Below are positions 16,680-25,079 of a stretch of 64,000 nt of DNA, piece after piece. Source of the stretch: Paenibacillus doosanensis (GTDB taxonomy: Bacteria > Bacillota > Bacilli > Paenibacillales > NBRC-103111). Numbering within the stretch: the stretch's first letter is position 1; each line of letters opens with the position of its first letter. The notes under the pieces are model-generated. The model worked only from the letters and a program-made list of their open reading frames with translations. It did not search any database and had not been told where the DNA came from. Made by a program: the position numbers and the translations under genes. The stretch spans positions 1 to 64,000 of the forward strand of contig NZ_JANYUY010000012.1 in NCBI RefSeq assembly GCF_025060755.1, read 5' to 3'.

Positions 16680-16694
16680 TTGGGGGATTTGTTC
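16680..16694 (+). repeat. Dispersed repeat, module 2 remnant
   Basis: TTGGGGGATTTGTTC directly follows module 1. The same string ends the module 2 copies at 69-138 and 33745-33809, so this copy looks like an internally deleted version of the composite element. From here to 16820 I see no gene. Confidence 0.6.
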
Positions 16695-16824
16695 TTGTCG
16701 GCAAGAGCAACAGCGAGCGCCGGCCCCGATCCTAATTCCCGTACCCAGTCCAAGTCCCCGGATGACGGCAGGGCCTTTACAATCGGGAGCGGTTGCTGTA
16801 TTCTGGAATTGTTATCTCGTTATT

Positions 16825-16850
16825 TGAAACTATGTTTCATTAGTTGAAAC
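16825..16850 (+). promoter_or_regulatory. Operator-like TGAAAC repeats upstream of the methyltransferase gene
   Basis: TGAAAC-TAT-GTTTCA (16825-16839) is a perfect inverted repeat. A third TGAAAC lies at 16845-16850, 20 bases after the first, just before the ribosome binding site. Position and symmetry suggest a binding site for a dimeric repressor. Confidence 0.5.
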
Positions 16851-16869
16851 TTATGTGGAGGGTGAGAGA

Positions 16870-17643
16870 ATGGATATTAAGGAACAAGTGAAGCTTCAGT
16901 TCGGACCGAATGCCGCAAAATATGTGAACAGCCCGGGACATGCGTCCGGAGAAGATTTGCTGCTGTTGGCGGAATGGGTGCAAGCGGAGAACGGAGCGTC
17001 CGGGCTTGATATTGCGACCGGCGGCGGTCATGCGGCGCTGGTGCTGGCGGAGCATGTGCAGCAGGCGACGACGCTCGATTTGACGCCGCAAATGCTGCAG
17101 GAAGCGGAAGCCTTCCTGCGAAGCCGCGGCAAGGAGACGGTTCGCTATGTGCAGGGTGACGCCGAGAAGCTGCCCTTTGAAGCGGAAAGCTTCGATGTGG
17201 TTACCTGCCGGATCGCGGCGCATCATTTTCCCGATCCCGACGCCTTCGTCGGCGAGGCCGCTCGCGTACTGAAGCATGGCGGCAGCTTCATCCTGTTCGA
17301 TAACATCGCTCCGGAGAGCGACGACGCGGATGCTCTGTACAATGAAGTAGAGAAGCGGCGCGATCCGAGCCATTACAGGGCGTGGAAGAAGACGGAGTGG
17401 ATTCGGAGGGCGGAGCTTGCCGGTCTGCGCCTAGAGCAGCTTGTGCAAACGCGCAAAACGTTCGTTTTCGACCCGTGGTGCAGCCGAATGAATGTCTCCG
17501 AACCGGTGAAGCGGGAACTGGAAGCTTATATGCTGGGATGGGACGATCCGCTGCGGCGGCAGCTCGGCGTGAGCGAGGAAGAGGGCCGTGTCGTCTTTTT
17601 CCAAGGCGACTATATGATGCTGAAGACCAGGAAGATCCGCTAA
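16870..17643 (+). CDS. Class I SAM-dependent methyltransferase
   Basis: The 257-residue protein has a Rossmann-type methyltransferase domain (about 40-150): motif I is LDIATGGGHAAL, followed by an acidic strand end (LDLTPQML), GDAEKLPF and the RVLKHGGSFILFD post-motif region. It belongs to the UbiE/YcgJ-like Methyltransf_11 group, whose substrates vary from lipids to small metabolites. The ATG at 16870 has GGAGG eight bases upstream; an in-frame GTG at 16855 overlaps that site and is rejected. It stands alone between the repeat and the convergent dctR gene. Confidence 0.85.
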   Translation: MDIKEQVKLQFGPNAAKYVNSPGHASGEDLLLLAEWVQAENGASGLDIATGGGHAALVLAEHVQQATTLDLTPQMLQEAEAFLRSRGKETVRYVQGDAEKLPFEAESFDVVTCRIAAHHFPDPDAFVGEAARVLKHGGSFILFDNIAPESDDADALYNEVEKRRDPSHYRAWKKTEWIRRAELAGLRLEQLVQTRKTFVFDPWCSRMNVSEPVKRELEAYMLGWDDPLRRQLGVSEEEGRVVFFQGDYMMLKTRKIR

Positions 17644-17691
17644 CCGCCGCTGCCGCGGGGTCCGGCTTATGAGCCGGCCGCTCGCCAGAGG

Positions 17692-18435
17692 CTAGGAGGA
17701 TAACATATATTTATTGACCGGCCGGCCGACGCCGTATTGCAGGTCGATCCGCACCTTGCCGCTCTTCTCCAAATAATCGAGATAGCGGCGGGCGGTCACC
17801 CGGGCGATGCCTACGCCCTCGGCCACTTCTTCGGCGGAGAGCGGCTCGGGTTGGCCGGTCATATACTGGAGAATTTGCCGCATCGTTCCCGCCTGCAGCC
17901 CCTTCGGGAGCTGCTCCGGCGCTTGCTCGCCGCGATGGGCGAAGACGGCAGAATCTGCGGCCGACACAGGCGCGGTTTCGGGCGCGCGGCCGGCATGCCG
18001 CGACAGCATGCGGTCCAGCTCATGCTGCGATAAGGTGTCTGAGCTCGTCAGCCCCTGCTTCATTTGGCGGTAACGCTCCAAAGCTTGCTTGACCCGTTCG
18101 AATTTAAACGGTTTCATAATATAATCGACTGCGCCGTATTGCAGCATTCTCCCAATCGTTCTTTGGTCGTTGGCCGCGCTGATGATCATGATGTCGACAG
18201 GAAGCTGCTCGCGGCGTATTTGCGTTAGCGTCTCGATGCCGTCCTGCTGCGGCATATAAATATCGAGAATCGCCAGATCGGGCGCAAGCTCCCGGATTTT
18301 CGCCATCCCTTCGACACCGGTGCCGGCAATGCCGGCAATGCGAAAGCCGTCGACTTGCTCGACGAATTGCCGGTTCACTTCTTGCACCATCGGATCGTCC
18401 TCGATCAGCAGCACCTGGATTGGTTTGGATTGCAT
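17692..18435 (-). CDS. dctR: Response regulator DctR (CitB/DcuR subfamily)
   Basis: The 247-residue protein has an N-terminal receiver domain (about 5-125) with the phosphoacceptor Asp58 in LAILDIYMP and the acidic pocket IEDD. A C-terminal winged-helix region (about 190-240, EEVAEGVGIARVTARRYLDYL) is of the type found in DcuR, CitT and DctR. It follows its kinase by 18 bases on the same strand. By analogy with B. subtilis DctR and MalR it should activate dicarboxylate transport and malic enzyme genes; here dctP and a malic enzyme gene lie 3 kb away. Target assignment is inference. Confidence 0.85.
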   Translation of the reverse strand: MQSKPIQVLLIEDDPMVQEVNRQFVEQVDGFRIAGIAGTGVEGMAKIRELAPDLAILDIYMPQQDGIETLTQIRREQLPVDIMIISAANDQRTIGRMLQYGAVDYIMKPFKFERVKQALERYRQMKQGLTSSDTLSQHELDRMLSRHAGRAPETAPVSAADSAVFAHRGEQAPEQLPKGLQAGTMRQILQYMTGQPEPLSAEEVAEGVGIARVTARRYLDYLEKSGKVRIDLQYGVGRPVNKYMLSS

Positions 18436-18453
18436 GAAAAATCGTTCCCCTCT

Positions 18454-20115
18454 TTATAGATTGGCCGGAGGCGGAGGCGGGAAGCCGCTCGGCGCGGGCG
18501 ATTCGGGCAAGCCGTTTGACGCTTCCGCCGATTTCATCGGGAACGAGACGAGGAAGCTGGCCCCTTCGCCCGGCGCCGAATCGATGCGGATCGTGCCGTC
18601 CCCTTTGCGCAGGATACCCGCGATCAAGTAGAGCCCGATGCCCCGGCCGCTTGCGCCCTTCGTCGTAAAGCCCTGCTCGAATATGCGCTCCCGGACCGCA
18701 GGATCGATGCCTGTGCCGTTATCCTCGACGAGCACAGACAGCACTTCATCGTCCTGCTCGATGCTTACGACGATCCGTTTCTGCCTGCGCTGCAGCGGCT
18801 GCAGCGCGTCGAAAGCGTTCTCGATCAGGTTGCCGACCAGAACGACGATGTCGTGATGATCCAGCCGATCGGGAAACCGTTCAAGATGACTTTGCCGGTC
18901 GATCGCGACCGCGATGCCGAGCTCGCTGCCGCGGCTGATTTTGCCGAGCAGCAGCCCCGTAAGGCTGTCGTCCTTGAACCGTTCGCTCAAGAAGCGGGTC
19001 AGCTCTTCCTTTTGCTCCGTAATTTCGAACAAATAGTCGAGCGCTTTCTCCTTATTCCCGAGCTGGATCAGCCCGCCGATCGTATGAAGCTTGTTCATGT
19101 ATTCATGGTTTTGCACGCGCAGCGCGTCGACGAACGCTTTGACGCCGGTCAATTCTTCGGCGATCTGCGTAACCTCCGTGCGGTCCTGGAAAATCGCCAC
19201 CGCTCCGACCGTCTGAGCGTTTACTTTGATCGGTACGCGGTTGCTCCAAATGACCGTCGTGCCGAGCAGCAGCTCCTGATTGTAGATCGGATGGTTCAGC
19301 TCCAATATTTCCGGAAGCCGGGTATCGGGCAGGACGTCGCGGATCGGCCGGCCGATCACGTCCGGCTCCTCGTCGATTTTCATAATCTGCTTCGCCTTGT
19401 CGTTGAAAATCGTAATCCGTTCGTCTTTATCGATCGCGATCACGCCTTCATGCATCGCGTGAAACGTGGCGGTTCGCTCGACGAGCAGCCGGGCGATCTC
19501 ATGCGGCTCCAGCTCGAACATCTGCTTCTTGATATGCTGGGCCAGCTTCCACGAGCACAGGATGCCGAACAGGAGCGACAGCAGCAAAATCACATAGGCT
19601 TGCCCGCTTAAGGTTTGCAGCACCTGCCCGATGCTCGGCAGCAGCTGCCCTACCAGCACGACGCCGATCTGCACGTGATCGGCGTTCATCACCGGCACGA
19701 GCGCGCGCAGAGCCGTGCCGAGCTCGCCCTTTGCCTTGGACACGTACGTGTGCTCGGCAAAGGCGGACCCTTCATCGGCACTGAGCGATACCGTGCCGAT
19801 CTTATCGTCAACCGGGTGCGACAGCCTGACCCGGTTCATGTCCATCACAACGATGTAGGTGACGTCGTTGATGATGCGAATGCGCTCGGCGGCCTCCTGG
19901 ATCGCCGGGTACTGCGAAGGGTCGCCGATGCCCCGCGCGACCTCCGGCAGCTGGGCGACCGTGCGCGCCGTGACGAGCAGCCGCCGGCCGAGCTCGGCTT
20001 CGCTTGAGCCGATGCTGGTGCCGACCAGCACCGTGCCGCCGATAAGGAGCGAGAACAGCACGATGCCGGACGACAGTATGGCGATCTTGGCATTGATTTT
20101 CAGACGCTGCAGCAT
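18454..20115 (-). CDS. dctS: Sensor histidine kinase DctS (CitA/DcuS family)
   Basis: About 553 residues. Two membrane helices flank an extracellular PASp/CitA-type ligand domain (about 40-165). A cytoplasmic PAS (about 205-310), a phosphoacceptor region with the family motif QNHEYMNKLHTIGGLIQLG, and a GHKL ATPase (NLIENAFDAL, DNGTGI, GRGIGLYL) follow. The C-terminus has a proline-rich tail (SGFPPPPPANL) that is unusual. The ATG at 20115 precedes a typical MLQRLKINAKIAIL start; an in-frame TTG at 20190 and an ATG at 20127 are alternatives. It is the upstream partner of dctR and probably senses C4-dicarboxylates, possibly together with DctB. Confidence 0.85.
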   Translation of the reverse strand: MLQRLKINAKIAILSSGIVLFSLLIGGTVLVGTSIGSSEAELGRRLLVTARTVAQLPEVARGIGDPSQYPAIQEAAERIRIINDVTYIVVMDMNRVRLSHPVDDKIGTVSLSADEGSAFAEHTYVSKAKGELGTALRALVPVMNADHVQIGVVLVGQLLPSIGQVLQTLSGQAYVILLLSLLFGILCSWKLAQHIKKQMFELEPHEIARLLVERTATFHAMHEGVIAIDKDERITIFNDKAKQIMKIDEEPDVIGRPIRDVLPDTRLPEILELNHPIYNQELLLGTTVIWSNRVPIKVNAQTVGAVAIFQDRTEVTQIAEELTGVKAFVDALRVQNHEYMNKLHTIGGLIQLGNKEKALDYLFEITEQKEELTRFLSERFKDDSLTGLLLGKISRGSELGIAVAIDRQSHLERFPDRLDHHDIVVLVGNLIENAFDALQPLQRRQKRIVVSIEQDDEVLSVLVEDNGTGIDPAVRERIFEQGFTTKGASGRGIGLYLIAGILRKGDGTIRIDSAPGEGASFLVSFPMKSAEASNGLPESPAPSGFPPPPPANL

Positions 20116-20207
20116 TCGCTCTCCCATTTCCTCCCTCGGACGATATTTATCCTCATCATACAACAGGAAGGGCGGTTCGTTAAACTGCAAGTCCGATTTC
20201 GCTGCGG

Positions 20208-20621
20208 TTATTTGCTGCCGCCTTGACTGTTTCCGCCGCCGCTGCTGCCGCTTTGCCCCCCGCTTCCGGAGGACCCGGTCCCGGAGGAACCGCCGCCGCT
20301 TTTTTGCTGCCGGGATTTCTGAATTTTTTTGAGCTGCTCCTTATCCGCTTTGCGCAGCTTCTCGGATTCCTCGTATTCATGCTGCTTGAGCTGCTTATAC
20401 ATGTTCATCTGCTCTCTCAGCGCGTTATCGACCGGTTTCTTTTGTTCGTTGCTTTGCGCTTTGGGCTTGCCGCTTCCTTCGGCGCCTTTATTTTTGCTGC
20501 CGCAAGCGGCGGAAGAGGCGACAAGCAGAACGCAAAGTATACACAAGAGAAACGATTGATGCAGCGCGAGGCGACAAAAACGGCGGAGGCCGGCGGTTAT
20601 ACAATAAGGAAGAGGCTTCAT
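20208..20621 (-). CDS. Small lipoprotein with Gly/Ser-rich tail
   Basis: The 137-residue protein has a signal peptide ending in a lipobox (VASSAAC), a charged helical middle (Lys/Glu-rich, about 65-105) and a C-terminal Gly/Ser/Gln-rich tail. The family is not recognised. The ATG at 20621 has AAAGGAG ten bases upstream; a TTG two codons earlier is too close to that site. It lies 92 bases upstream of dctS on the same strand and could share its promoter. A role in sensing cannot be inferred from sequence. Confidence 0.7.
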   Translation of the reverse strand: MKPLPYCITAGLRRFCRLALHQSFLLCILCVLLVASSAACGSKNKGAEGSGKPKAQSNEQKKPVDNALREQMNMYKQLKQHEYEESEKLRKADKEQLKKIQKSRQQKSGGGSSGTGSSGSGGQSGSSGGGNSQGGSK

Positions 20622-20770
20622 GAACAACGAGCTCCTTTCATATTTCTAGCAGGTACGGTTAGTTTGTCCCTGAACTTGGCAGTTCATGATAGTGCGAAAA
20701 ATTTTGATTTTTTGTATACAAATGAATACAATAGAATAGTCAGAATAAAATTGAGGAGGGATCAACCGTT

Positions 20771-21064
20771 ATGGCGGAAACATACCGCAAATCCAAAATA
20801 GAACATTATCTTGATCGGTTGCTTATCCGCAAACAAGCGCTTATTAGACAGCTTGAGCTTAATGAGCTGGAGCAGTCGAAGGAGTTTATTCGTGGGCAGC
20901 TGTCGGCAACGGACATGATTATTTGGGAGATTGCGGTAGAATTTGATTTGACCGATCAACTCATTGAAGGAGGAAAAGGAAATGTCAGCGAACGTTGCGC
21001 CAAAAAGTCCGTCGGAACCCACTCTTCCTCAGCACTCCAAAATCACCCGGACGCAGATTCTTAA
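20771..21064 (+). CDS. Small helical protein overlapping the YitT gene
   Basis: This 97-residue frame begins with an ATG behind GGAGGG (spacing about 11) and has a strongly helical, charged N-terminal two-thirds (about 1-70) that looks like real protein. The last 28 residues overlap the first 83 bases of the yitT-family gene in another frame and look random (KSVGTHSSSALQNHPDADS). Either the overlap is natural, or the original stop has been lost by a small indel. Family not recognised. Likely co-transcribed with the next two genes. Confidence 0.6.
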   Translation: MAETYRKSKIEHYLDRLLIRKQALIRQLELNELEQSKEFIRGQLSATDMIIWEIAVEFDLTDQLIEGGKGNVSERCAKKSVGTHSSSALQNHPDADS

Positions 21065-21887
21065 ACGAGCGTTTTCCATGCTGATCGGGGCCGCCTTCGT
21101 CTCCGTAGGCCTGGAAATATTCCTGGTACCTAACAATATTATTGACGGCGGGGTCGTGGGCGTATCCATCATTATGTCCCACCTTACATCGCTGCCGCTT
21201 GGAATCTTCCTATTATTGCTCAACCTGCCTTTCCTGTTTCTCGGTTATAAGCAAATCGGCAAAACCTTTGCCGTCTCGACGCTGATCAGCGTACTCTTCA
21301 TGTCTATCGGAACGTCGCTGCTGCATCCGGTTCCGCCTCTGACCATCGACCCGCTGCTTGCATCCGTTTTCGGAGGCATTATTCTGGGGATCGGGGTCGG
21401 CCTGGTCATCCGGTCGGGAGGTTCGCTGGACGGTACGGAAATCGTAGCTATTCTGCTTAATAAAAAGACGCCGTTTTCGGTCGGCGAGGTCGTCATGTTC
21501 TTCAACCTGTTCATCCTCGCCAGCGCAGGGTTCGTCTTCGGCTGGGATCATGCGATGTATTCTCTTATCGCCTATTTTATCGCCTACAAAATGATTGATA
21601 TTACGATCGAAGGCTTCGACGAGTCGAAGTCGGTTTGGATTATTAGCGACAACTACAAAGAAATCGGAGACGCGCTGCTCAGTCGTTTGGGCCGCGGGGT
21701 TACTTATCTTAACGGTGAAGGCGGGTTTTCCGGTGGGGAAAAACGGGTTATCTTTTGTGTCATCACCCGTCTGGAAGAAGCCAAGCTGAAATCGATCGTA
21801 GAAGAGCATGACACGAGCGCCTTCCTGGCCATCGGCAACATTCACGACGTCAAGGGCGGACGGTTCAAGAAGAAGGACATTCACTAG
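20982..21887 (+). CDS. YitT-family membrane protein with DUF2179 domain
   Basis: The 301-residue protein has five to six membrane segments (about 30-215) with the YitT motifs VGLEIFLVPNNIIDGGVVG and GGSLDGTEI, then a cytoplasmic DUF2179 domain (about 220-300, with GRGVTYLNGEGGFSG). Members are widespread in Bacilli and poorly characterised; the tail domain is thought to bind a small ligand. The ATG at 20982 follows GAAGGAGG; an in-frame TTG at 20964 overlaps that site. The dctB-like gene starts 21 bases after its stop. Confidence 0.9.
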   Translation: MSANVAPKSPSEPTLPQHSKITRTQILKRAFSMLIGAAFVSVGLEIFLVPNNIIDGGVVGVSIIMSHLTSLPLGIFLLLLNLPFLFLGYKQIGKTFAVSTLISVLFMSIGTSLLHPVPPLTIDPLLASVFGGIILGIGVGLVIRSGGSLDGTEIVAILLNKKTPFSVGEVVMFFNLFILASAGFVFGWDHAMYSLIAYFIAYKMIDITIEGFDESKSVWIISDNYKEIGDALLSRLGRGVTYLNGEGGFSGGEKRVIFCVITRLEEAKLKSIVEEHDTSAFLAIGNIHDVKGGRFKKKDIH

Positions 21888-21908
21888 ACGCGCGGGGGCG
21901 TATGCGGC

Positions 21909-22967
21909 ATGAAATCGTATCTGGGCATTGCGGCGATCGTCATTTTGGGGCTGATGACCGCGCTGATCGTAGGCTTCTATCCGACGGTTCTGCAAACGCC
22001 GGTCGTACGCGACGACGAGCAGCAAGGGCTCGATCAGCAAATCGTCATCAAGTTCAGCCATGTGGTTGCCGAGAATACGCCGAAGGGACTGGCGGCGCAG
22101 CAATTTGCGCAGCTGGTGAAGGAAAAGACGCATGATCGGGTGAAAGTCGAGGTTTACCCGAACGGGGTTCTGTTCTCCGAAGTCGATGAAATCCGCGCTT
22201 TGCAGCAGGGCAGCGTGCAGATGATCGCTCCTTCTTTTCCGAATTTGTCGGATTTGCTGCCGTCCTGGATGGCACTCGATTTGCCTTTCGCTTTTTTGAG
22301 CGAAGAGGCGGTGCAGGAGGCGTTCGACGGGAAAATCGGCCAGACGCTGCTCGATCAGCTGCAAACCGTCGATATGAAGGGCATGGCGTTCTGGGGCAAC
22401 GGTTTTAAGCAAATGACCAGCAGCAAAGGCCCGATTATCCATCCTTCCGATTTGAAGGGACAGCATTTTCGAACGATGCGAAGCAAGCTTTTGGACGCGG
22501 AGTTTAGGATGTTTGATATGAGGACGACGGAGATGCCTTTTAATCAAGTATACCGGAACTACGAGAACGGAACTGTCGACGGAGGAGAGAATTCGATCTC
22601 TAACATTTATACGAAAAAGTTCTATCAAGTCCAAAAGTATATGACGATCAGCAACCACGGCTACCTGGGCTACGCGGTTTTAATGAACCGCTCCTTCTGG
22701 CAGAAGCTTCCTCGCGACGTGCAGCAGCAAATCGGGGAAGCGATGCAGGAGACGACGCAGTGGGCCAATCGGAATGCCGTTCTGATGAACGAGAAGCAGC
22801 TGGAGGAAATCCGGCGCGAGTCGCAGATGCAGATTTACACGCTGACGCCCGAGGAGCGGGCCGAATGGATGCGCGCTTGGGACCCGATTTATTCCCAATA
22901 CGAATCGGCGATCGGGCCGGAGCTGATCAAGCAAATCCGGCAGCTGCAGCGAAAATACGGCGGATAA
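21909..22967 (+). CDS. dctB: C4-dicarboxylate-binding protein (DctB; DctP-type TRAP receptor fold)
   Basis: The 352-residue protein has an N-terminal membrane anchor/signal (about 4-26) and a TRAP-type solute receptor fold (about 45-350), with KFSHVVAENTPKG at the start, the FRTMRSK ligand-arginine motif and the PFNQVY and VDGGENSISN signature regions. No DctQ/DctM permease genes are present. In B. subtilis the homologous DctB is not a transport component but a co-sensor that works with the kinase DctS. With dctS, dctR and dctP all within 9 kb, a co-sensor role is the better reading. The start has only a weak GGGGG site. Confidence 0.83.
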   Translation: MKSYLGIAAIVILGLMTALIVGFYPTVLQTPVVRDDEQQGLDQQIVIKFSHVVAENTPKGLAAQQFAQLVKEKTHDRVKVEVYPNGVLFSEVDEIRALQQGSVQMIAPSFPNLSDLLPSWMALDLPFAFLSEEAVQEAFDGKIGQTLLDQLQTVDMKGMAFWGNGFKQMTSSKGPIIHPSDLKGQHFRTMRSKLLDAEFRMFDMRTTEMPFNQVYRNYENGTVDGGENSISNIYTKKFYQVQKYMTISNHGYLGYAVLMNRSFWQKLPRDVQQQIGEAMQETTQWANRNAVLMNEKQLEEIRRESQMQIYTLTPEERAEWMRAWDPIYSQYESAIGPELIKQIRQLQRKYGG

Positions 22968-23112
22968 CTCCCCCTGCTTGGTCGAGAGAGCGACGGAAGC
23001 ATAGCTCTGGTGTTTGCCGGCGCGGCGGGCACGGGGCTTTTTCCCGTTCCCATGCAATTCGTATTGTTTTTAAAAATCAAGTTTTCTAATAGGAATAATA
23101 AGTATATTTGAA

Positions 23113-23141
23113 TTGAAAACGATGAATGAATACGTTATAGT
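23113..23141 (+). promoter_or_regulatory. Promoter upstream of the HemD-like gene
   Basis: TTGAAA (23113-23118) and TATAGT (23136-23141) are separated by 17 bases and lie about 60 bases before the start codon. Confidence 0.6.
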
Positions 23142-23202
23142 ACGAATAGATTACCGAGTGTAAGAGAAGATGACATGAAGATAATGATTAGCGGGGGGAA
23201 CC

Positions 23203-24006
23203 ATGCGAAGATTGGAAGGCAAGCGTATAGCGATCACCGGGCCGAGAAAGGCGGCGGAGCTTAGCGTCATCGTGGAGAAGTTAGGCGGGATTCCGCTAGT
23301 GCGGCCGGCTCAGGGGACGGTGGCCGTAGAGAAGGAGCTGACCGAAGCGAAGATCAGACGGCTGATCGACGAAGGCGGCGATTGGATCATTTTCACTACG
23401 GGCGTCGGCGCGGAGATGCTGTATAAGACGGCCGAGGATATGGGAGAGGCGGACGCCTTCGTGGGCCGATTGAAGCGGATGAAGCTGGCGGTGCGAGGCT
23501 ATAAAACGGTCAAATATTTAAAAACGCTAGGACTCGCTCCGACGGTGCGGGATGACGACGGGACGACGGGCGGCATCGTTCGCGCGCTGCAGCCTTACTC
23601 GATGCGCGGACAGCGGGTGGTTTTGCAGCTCTACGGCGATCACGCGCCGCGGCTTGTGAATTGGCTGGAGGAGCAGCAAGCCGATTATTACGAAATATTG
23701 CCTTACCGGCATGTGCCGCCGGAGCTGGATGTGGTGAACACGCTGCTGGCGGAAATAACTCAAGGTCAGGTCGATGCGGTCACCTTCACCAGCACGCCGC
23801 AGGTGCGCTTCCTGATGGCCTACGCCCGCGAAAACGGGCTTGAAGCGAAGCTGCTGGAGGCGTTCCGCACCTGTACGGTCGCCGTCGCCGTAGGCAAGGT
23901 AACGGCGGAAGCGCTGCGCGACGAGGGCATCGAGCGGGTCGTCGCGCCGGAGGAAGAGCGGATGGGCAGCATGATCGTGACGCTGGCCCAATATTACGAG
24001 CGATAG
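23203..24006 (+). CDS. Uroporphyrinogen-III synthase family protein (HemD-like)
   Basis: The 267-residue protein shows the two-domain uroporphyrinogen-III synthase fold: an N-terminal GKRIAITGPRKAAEL strand-loop, WIIFTTGVGAEM, the central VLQLYGDHAPRL, and DAVTFTSTPQVRFLM and AVGKVTAEAL in the second half. True HemD makes uroporphyrinogen III from hydroxymethylbilane. This copy is not in a hemAXCDBL cluster and stands alone behind its own promoter, so it may be a paralogue with another role. The ATG has GGGGGG four bases upstream. Confidence 0.8.
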   Translation: MRRLEGKRIAITGPRKAAELSVIVEKLGGIPLVRPAQGTVAVEKELTEAKIRRLIDEGGDWIIFTTGVGAEMLYKTAEDMGEADAFVGRLKRMKLAVRGYKTVKYLKTLGLAPTVRDDDGTTGGIVRALQPYSMRGQRVVLQLYGDHAPRLVNWLEEQQADYYEILPYRHVPPELDVVNTLLAEITQGQVDAVTFTSTPQVRFLMAYARENGLEAKLLEAFRTCTVAVAVGKVTAEALRDEGIERVVAPEEERMGSMIVTLAQYYER

Positions 24007-24101
24007 ACGGTATTCATCGCCCCGGTTTGGTCTAGACTGCTCAGTATGGTATACTTTTCCTGTTTGAAGTTACCGTATCCTTTTTGAAAATCGGAGGCCT
24101 T

Positions 24102-25079
24102 ATGAATACGATGTCAGTAGTGCAGCTGCGCGGCGTGACCAAACGGATCGGCTCGAAGACGATCGTCGATCATCTCTCCTTCGATGTGATGCCCGGGGAA
24201 GTATTCGGGTTTCTGGGGCCTAACGGCGCCGGAAAAACGACGACGATCCGGATGATGGTCGGGCTCATGTCGCTTACGGAAGGGGAAGTGCTGGTCAACG
24301 GTCTCGGCATTACCAAGCAATTCGAGCAAGCGATGATGCATATCGGCGCGATTGTAGAAAATCCCGAGTTTTATAAATTTATGACCGGTTATCAAAATTT
24401 GCAGCATTTCGCCCGAATGATTCCGGGAATTACGCCGGAAAGGCTGGATGAGGTCGTCGCTCTGGTCAAGCTGGAGCACCGTATCCACGACAAGGTAAAA
24501 ACGTACTCGCTCGGCATGAGGCAGCGTCTTGGCGTCGCTCAGGCGATTTTGCACCGTCCGGCAGTGCTAATCCTCGATGAGCCGACGAACGGGCTCGATC
24601 CGGAAGGCATCCGCGAGCTGCGCGATTATTTGCGACGGCTGTCGCGGGAAGAGAACATCGCCGTCATCGTATCGAGCCATCTGCTCTCCGAGATGGAGCT
24701 GATGTGCGACCGCGTCGCCATCATCCAGAACGGAAAGCTGCTGGATGTCCGGTCCTTCAGGGAAACGCAGGATGGAGCTGGCGTTCTGGAAGTGCTGCTG
24801 GAGGTTGACCGGCTGGAAGCGGCGGCGCGGGCCGCAGCCTCAGTGGCCGGGGAAGGCAGCGTCCTCTACAGCGTCGCTTTATCGCAGCCTCCGGCGGAGC
24901 AATCCGTGCAGGGGCAGGACGCGGGCTCGCTCACCGTTCATCTGCGCGGACGCGAAGAGATAGCCGAGCTGAACGCGCGGCTGGTGGAGGCGGGCATTCG
25001 CGTCTACGGCATCCGGACGCAGAACAAATCGCTCGAAGAGCAATTCCTCGAAGTGACGAGGGGGAATCAAATTGTCTAA
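24102..25079 (+). CDS. ABC transporter ATP-binding protein (ABC-2 exporter)
   Basis: The ATPase of about 325 residues has Walker A GPNGAGKTT, signature YSLGMRQR, Walker B VLILDEP and H-loop VSSHLLSEM. The C-terminal 100 residues form the accessory domain common in bacitracin- or Na+-type exporters. It is translationally coupled to its permease (8-base overlap). The ATG at 24102 has GGAGG four bases upstream; a second ATG at 24111 is possible. The substrate is unknown; the pair resembles BcrA-like or CcmA-type exporters. Confidence 0.88.
   Translation: MNTMSVVQLRGVTKRIGSKTIVDHLSFDVMPGEVFGFLGPNGAGKTTTIRMMVGLMSLTEGEVLVNGLGITKQFEQAMMHIGAIVENPEFYKFMTGYQNLQHFARMIPGITPERLDEVVALVKLEHRIHDKVKTYSLGMRQRLGVAQAILHRPAVLILDEPTNGLDPEGIRELRDYLRRLSREENIAVIVSSHLLSEMELMCDRVAIIQNGKLLDVRSFRETQDGAGVLEVLLEVDRLEAAARAAASVAGEGSVLYSVALSQPPAEQSVQGQDAGSLTVHLRGREEIAELNARLVEAGIRVYGIRTQNKSLEEQFLEVTRGNQIV

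Noticed and set aside
20116-20190. TTG start for dctS adding 25 residues
   Set aside because: No ribosome binding site before the TTG, and the added residues do not look like the family N-terminus.
21213-22658. Long minus-strand open frame (481 codons) opposite the YitT and DctB genes
   Set aside because: It lies fully opposite two recognised genes, its translation resembles no family, and it is explained by GC-rich codon use.
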